From Solanum dulcamara (taxonomy: Eukaryota; Streptophyta; Magnoliopsida; Solanales; Solanaceae): 64,000 nucleotides of DNA. The DNA lies in contig NC_077242.1 of NCBI RefSeq assembly GCF_947179165.1, positions 77,605,097-77,669,096 of the forward strand, given 5' to 3'. Below the pieces are notes generated by a model. It searched no databases and was not told the DNA's origin. It saw only the letters and a list, made by a program, of their open reading frames with translations. The stretch's first letter is position 1. Each line of letters begins with the position of its first letter. Both the position numbers and the translations under genes were made by a program. Of this stretch, positions 59,659-64,000 are shown one piece after another.

Positions 59659-59934
59659 TGTACTTTTTAGGGATAAATATCTGAAGTAATCTTTAACTGT
59701 TAAACAACAAATATGCAAGTGGATTGTCCACTTCAATTATTTTATCTTTTATATGGGGCCCACTTATCCATCGCTTGATTTCTTTCACTACTATAAATAT
59801 GCCCAATTGCAATGTAAAATACAGAGATAGTGAACACAATACATATACGCTTTCATCTTTCTTTCTTCTGCTCTTCCTTCTCTTCTTTTATTCTCTCCAT
59901 TTTTCTTTGCTAAATATAGTTTATTTTTATAACA
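59659..59934 (+). mobile_element. 5' LTR of a Ty1/copia retrotransposon
   Basis: The LTR ends in '...tttataaca' at 59934, directly before the primer-binding site. A TATA box ('ctataaata' at about 59791) and a CT-rich leader are visible. The left end is set at the TG at about 59659, giving ~276 bp, but a neighbouring TG at 59656 is also possible. The 3' LTR is outside the window, so LTR identity and target duplication cannot be checked. Confidence 0.7.
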
Positions 59935-59948
59935 CGTTATCAGCACGA
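59935..59948 (+). promoter_or_regulatory. Retrotransposon primer-binding site (internal-tRNA type)
   Basis: CGTTATCAGCACGA follows the LTR end directly. It does not match the usual initiator-Met 3' end (TGGTATCAGAGC). Its reverse complement, TCGTGCTGATAACG, resembles the anticodon arm of plant tRNA-Ile as I recall it, suggesting half-tRNA priming as in Drosophila copia. Confidence 0.55.
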
Positions 59949-60037
59949 GACTTCGGCTATTTTTTTTAAGGTAACAAAAAGCGGTAAGAGTTTCATTAAA
60001 AAGCGATAAGAATTTCACTTAATTTTATTTTCATAAA

Positions 60038-63000
60038 ATGGCAAATATTTTCAAACTTGAATTTACTACTCTTGATATCTCTGGAAAAGGCTACTCATCA
60101 TGGGCACTTGATGTCGAAATTCATTTAGAATCAATGGGTCTAGCAGACACCATTAAAGATGACAATACGGCATCCAATCAAGACCGTGCTAAAGCCATGA
60201 TATTTCTCCGCCACCATCTTGACGAGAGGCTAAAATTACAATATCTCACATTAAAAGACCCCCTTAAATTGTGAAAAAAATTAAAAGAAAGATATGACCA
60301 CCTGAAGTTGGTCATGCTTCCACAAGCTTGTCATGATTGGCTAAATATGAGATTAATGGATTTCAAAAATATAACTGAATATAATTTTGCTCTGTTTAGA
60401 ATTATAGCTCAGTTAAATTTATGCGGAAAAGAGATCACTGAGCAAGATAAACTTGAAAAGACATACTCCACATTCCACCCGCGAATATGCTCCTACAGCA
60501 GCAATATCGCGAAAAAAAATTTAAAAAATATTCTGAATTACTTTTTCACTTTTTGATTGCTGAACGCCACAATGAACTATTAATGAAAAATCATGATAGT
60601 CGGCCCGTTGGTTCTTTGTCACTCCCTGAAGTGAATCAGGCAAATTATAACCAACGAGAAAGAGGTCATGGCCCCAGTCGTGGTCGTGGTCGTGGTCAAA
60701 GAAGAAATTTTAATCATGATACTCGGCTGGCACCGAGAAATGATCAGCAATATAAAAGGCAGGGTAAAAAGCCAGAAGTTTTACCGAAGAATAATTCAGA
60801 AAGTATATGTCATAGATGTGGAGGTGTGGGGCACTGATCGCGGACTTGCCGGTCGTTAAAACGTTTGATTCAGCTATATCAGGCATCATTAAAGAGGACA
60901 AAAAATAATCCAGAGATAATTTTATCTCTGAAGATAATAATTAGCCCATGCATTTGGATGTAGCTGATTTCTTTAATTTTTCAGACAAAAATATGAATAT
61001 TGATAGGACTAATAATATGTAAAAAAAAAATTTCTTATCTGTATTAAATATGATGTTTGTATTTTCCTAGTCAATGTAAATAAATAAAATTTGTGTAATG
61101 TACCATGTGTTAATACTTATTTTATTTCTTATTAAAGAAAATATAAAAATGCCTCAAATTTTATTTGGATCAATGACCAATCATGAGGATATTTGTGTAA
61201 TTGATAGTGGAACAACCCATGCTATATTTAAAGACGAGAAATATTTTTTAACTTGCTAAGAAGAAAAGCAAATGTTACTACAATTTCTGGTAATTCAAAA
61301 ATGATAAAAGACTCCGAAAGAGCTACTATAATTCTGCCTAAGGGGACAAAAATTGTTATAGAAGATGCACTATTTTCTTCTAAATCCCCAAGAAACTTGT
61401 TAAGTTTTAAAGATATCCGCAGAAATGGCTATCATGTTGAGACACTAAATGAAATGAATATTGAATATCTTGGTATAACCATGAGTGTCTCAGGCCAGAA
61501 ATATATTTTGGAAAAATTACCAACTCTGTCATCTGGCTTATATTATGCAAAAATTAGTGCAATTGAAGCACATATGATCGTAAACCAGAAGTTTACTGAT
61601 CTAAATACATTGTGCTATGGCATGATCGAATAGACCATCCTAGATCAATAATGATGAGACGAATTCTTGAAAATTCAACTAGACATCCGTTAAAGAACCA
61701 GAAGATTCTTACAAATGATGAATTTTCATGTGCTGCTTGTTATCAAGGCAAATTAATTGTCAGACCATCGACCCTGAAAGTTGGCATCGAATCTCTTAGC
61801 TTTTTAGAGCGTATACATGGAGATATATGTGGACCTATTCATCCACCTAGTGGATTATTTAGATATTTTATGGTCCTAATAGATGCATCATCTAGATGGT
61901 CTCATGTGTGCCTGTTATCATCTCGCAACCTGACGTTTGCGAAGTTGTTAGCACAAATAATAAGATTGAGAGTGCAATTCCCAAATTATCCAATTAAGGC
62001 CATTCGTCTTGATAATGCTGGAGAATTTACATCCCAAGCTTTTAATGATTATTGCTTATCAATTGGAATAAAAATTAAATATTTTGTTGCTCATGTTCAT
62101 ACTCAAAATGGTCTTGCAGAGTCATTTATAAAGCGCCTACAATTGATAGCAAGACCTCTGCTAATGAAAACAAAATTGCCAATTACTGTTTGGGTCATGC
62201 TATCTTACATGCAGCAGCACTTGTACGTCTCCGACCGACACATTATAATAAATACTCTCCATCCCAATTAGTATTTGGTCATGAGCCAAATATAGCCCAT
62301 CTAAAAAAATTTGGTTGTGCGGTATACGTGTCTGTAGCACCACCACAACGTACCAAGATGGACCCTCAACGAAGGTTGGGCATATATGTTGGGTTTGACT
62401 CACCCTTCATAATTCGATACCTTGAACCGTTGACTAGAGACTTATTCACTGCTCGATTTGCAGATTATCGATTTGATGAAATAATTTTTCCGCCATTAGG
62501 GGGAGACAAAAAGGAACCCGAAAAAGAAAAAGAAATTGTGTGGAAAGTTTCATCACTATCTCATTTTGATCCACGCACCTGCACATGTGAGCAGGAGGTC
62601 CAAAAGATCATCCACTTACAGAGAACAGCAAATCAAATGCCAGATGCATTTACTGATTTGAAACGGATACCTAAGTCACATATCCCTGCAGAGAATATGC
62701 CTATCCGGATTGATGTCCCAAAAGGACCATCTACAAGTATCATAGCTTCTGAATCTCAAACACGCCAGAAACGTGATAGACCACTGGGTTCAAAGGATAA
62801 AAATTCTAGAAAGAGAAGTGTGAAAAATAATAAAGATGATATTACACAAGAACCTCTTGAAGGAGGTCAAGATTTGAGTAATCCTGATATTCCTGAAGAA
62901 ATTAGTGAACCCGAGACTCAAGTGAATGAAGAACTTTCAATAAGTTCTACCGGTGATGAGATAAATTTAGATCGATCGAAAATCACAGTTGATAATGTTT

Positions 63001-64000
63001 TTGCATATAATGTTGCAATTAACCTTATGCAAGATAGTGAAAGTCTTGAGCCTAAATCCGTCAAAGAATGTCGACGTAGATGTGATTGGCCAGAATGGCA
63101 AAAGGCAATTCAATCAGAATTAGACTCACTTACTAAACGTGAAGTTTTTGGACCTGTAGTCCAAACCCCTGAAGGTGTGAAATCAGTTGGATATAAATGG
63201 GTTTTTGTGCGAGAACGAAATGAGAGAAATGAAATTGTAAGATATAAGGCATGCCTTGTTGCACAAGGATTCTCTCAAAGACCCGGGGTCAATTATGAAG
63301 AAACATATTCACCCGTTATGGATGGAATAACATTTCGATATCTCATCAGTTTAGCTATATATAAAAATCTTGATATACATGTAATGGATGTAATTACAGC
63401 TTACCTTTATGGTTCACTTGATAATGAAATTTACATGAAAATCCCAGAAGGATTAAAATTGCCTGAAGCATGTAATAAGTCTCGGAAGATGTACTCAATA
63501 AAACTACAAAGATCATTATATGGTCTGAAATAATCAGGGCGTATGTGTTATAATCGCCTAAGTGGGTACTTAATAAATGAAGACTATATAAATGATGTTA
63601 TTTTTTCATGTGTTTTTATTAAAAAAAACAGAATCAGAGTTTGTTATACTCGCCGTTTATGTTGATGACATAAATCTCATTGGGACCCCTGAAGAGGTCC
63701 AAAAGGCGATTGAGTATCTAAAGAAAGAATTTGAGATGAAAGACCTTGGAAAGATAAAATTTTGTCTAGGTCTGCAAATTGAATATTTAGCAGACGTGGT
63801 TTTTGTCCACCAATCTGCCTACATTGAGAAAATCTTAAAAGATTTTAAATGGACAAAGCACATCCATTAAGTACTCCAATGGTTGTTCGATCACTTAAAA
63901 TGAAAAAAGATCAATTTCGACCTCCAGAAGAGGATGAAGAAATTCTTGGTCCTGAAGTACCATATCTCAGTGCTATTTGTGCACTTATGTACCTTGCTAA
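60038..64000 (+). pseudogene. Ty1/copia gag-pol, decayed, truncated by the window end
   Basis: The order is gag, protease, integrase, reverse transcriptase, as in Ty1/copia. Gag starts at 60038 ('MANIFKLEF'). A nucleocapsid CCHC knuckle, 'CHRCGGVGH', is cut by a stop at 60835. Protease has 'VIDSGTTH' at about 61200. Integrase has a 'CAACYQGK' zinc-binding end and a DDE core ('HGDICGP', 'RLDNAGEF', 'GLAESF') at 61612-62271. The integrase tail and RT N-half are in one frame, 62190-63533. 'YVDD' lies near 63660. The frame is broken by stops at 60272, 60835 and 63531 and by frameshifts near 60500, 61250, 61620, 62220 and 63865. It cannot encode a working polyprotein. RNase H and the 3' LTR are beyond the window. 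Confidence 0.9.
61021..61149 (+). other. Noncoding spacer between gag and pol of the copia element
   Basis: After the gag-like 'HLDVADFF' segment there are about 130 bp of AT-rich sequence with stops in all frames, then an ATG (61150) opens the protease segment ('MPQILFGSMTNHE'). The spacer may be a decayed intron or a true inter-gene region. Confidence 0.5.

Overview
The window is nuclear DNA of a flowering plant, almost certainly a nightshade (Solanaceae, Solanum-like). The reasons are AT-rich intergenic DNA, GT-AG introns, TS-type SINEs ending in TTG repeats, an Au-type SINE tail, a short fold-back repeat with ends of the type 'TATGTTGCTCGGACTC', and gene structures of dicot type. Exons were joined by hand from splice signals, reading-frame continuity and family conservation. 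No alignment or expression data were available.

Layout. 1-5.9 kb is repeat-derived: an LTR-like end, a cluster of CGCTTAAGCG palindromes, and a fold-back element whose core is a ~105-bp tandem array. 6.3-7.9 kb (+) is a two-exon flavonoid/anthocyanidin 3-O-glycosyltransferase (UGT78 type), followed by a TS SINE and a decayed copy of the gene's own 3' end. 9.6-17.4 kb holds two convergent MATE (DETOXIFICATION-type) transporter paralogues, both reconstructing to 473 codons. 22 kb (-) is a TPD1-like secreted cysteine-rich protein. 25.6-28.3 kb is LTR-retroelement-like. 29.0-31.1 kb (-) is an R2R3-MYB of the MYB36/68/84 group. 31.2-39.6 kb is a gene-poor stretch with SINEs, MITEs and an organelle-derived insert carrying a piece of large-subunit rRNA. 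39.6-45.4 kb (-) is an eight-exon PB1-domain Raf-like protein kinase (B4 type). 49.4-54.7 kb is a tandem cluster of thionin-like secreted peptide genes: two intact, one pseudogene and one 3' relic. 55.3-59.2 kb (-) is an LRR receptor kinase of the EFR/XA21-like class with a non-RD kinase. 59.66 kb to the right edge is a decayed Ty1/copia retrotransposon cut by the window end.

How the genes fit together. This is not an operon. The glycosyltransferase and the MATE pair could act in one pathway (glycosylation, then vacuolar sequestration of flavonoids), but adjacency is the only evidence. The peptide cluster and the receptor kinase are both of defence-associated classes. The most interesting signals are: a His at the last PSPG position of the glycosyltransferase, the residue linked to UDP-galactose use; G-box motifs carried upstream of it by the fold-back repeat; one fold-back family found repeatedly in the MATE introns; a TATA box embedded in a (TA)n microsatellite in the peptide cluster; a retrotransposon primer site that looks like the anticodon arm of tRNA-Ile; and a 57-bp SINE remnant with an 18-bp perfect target duplication.
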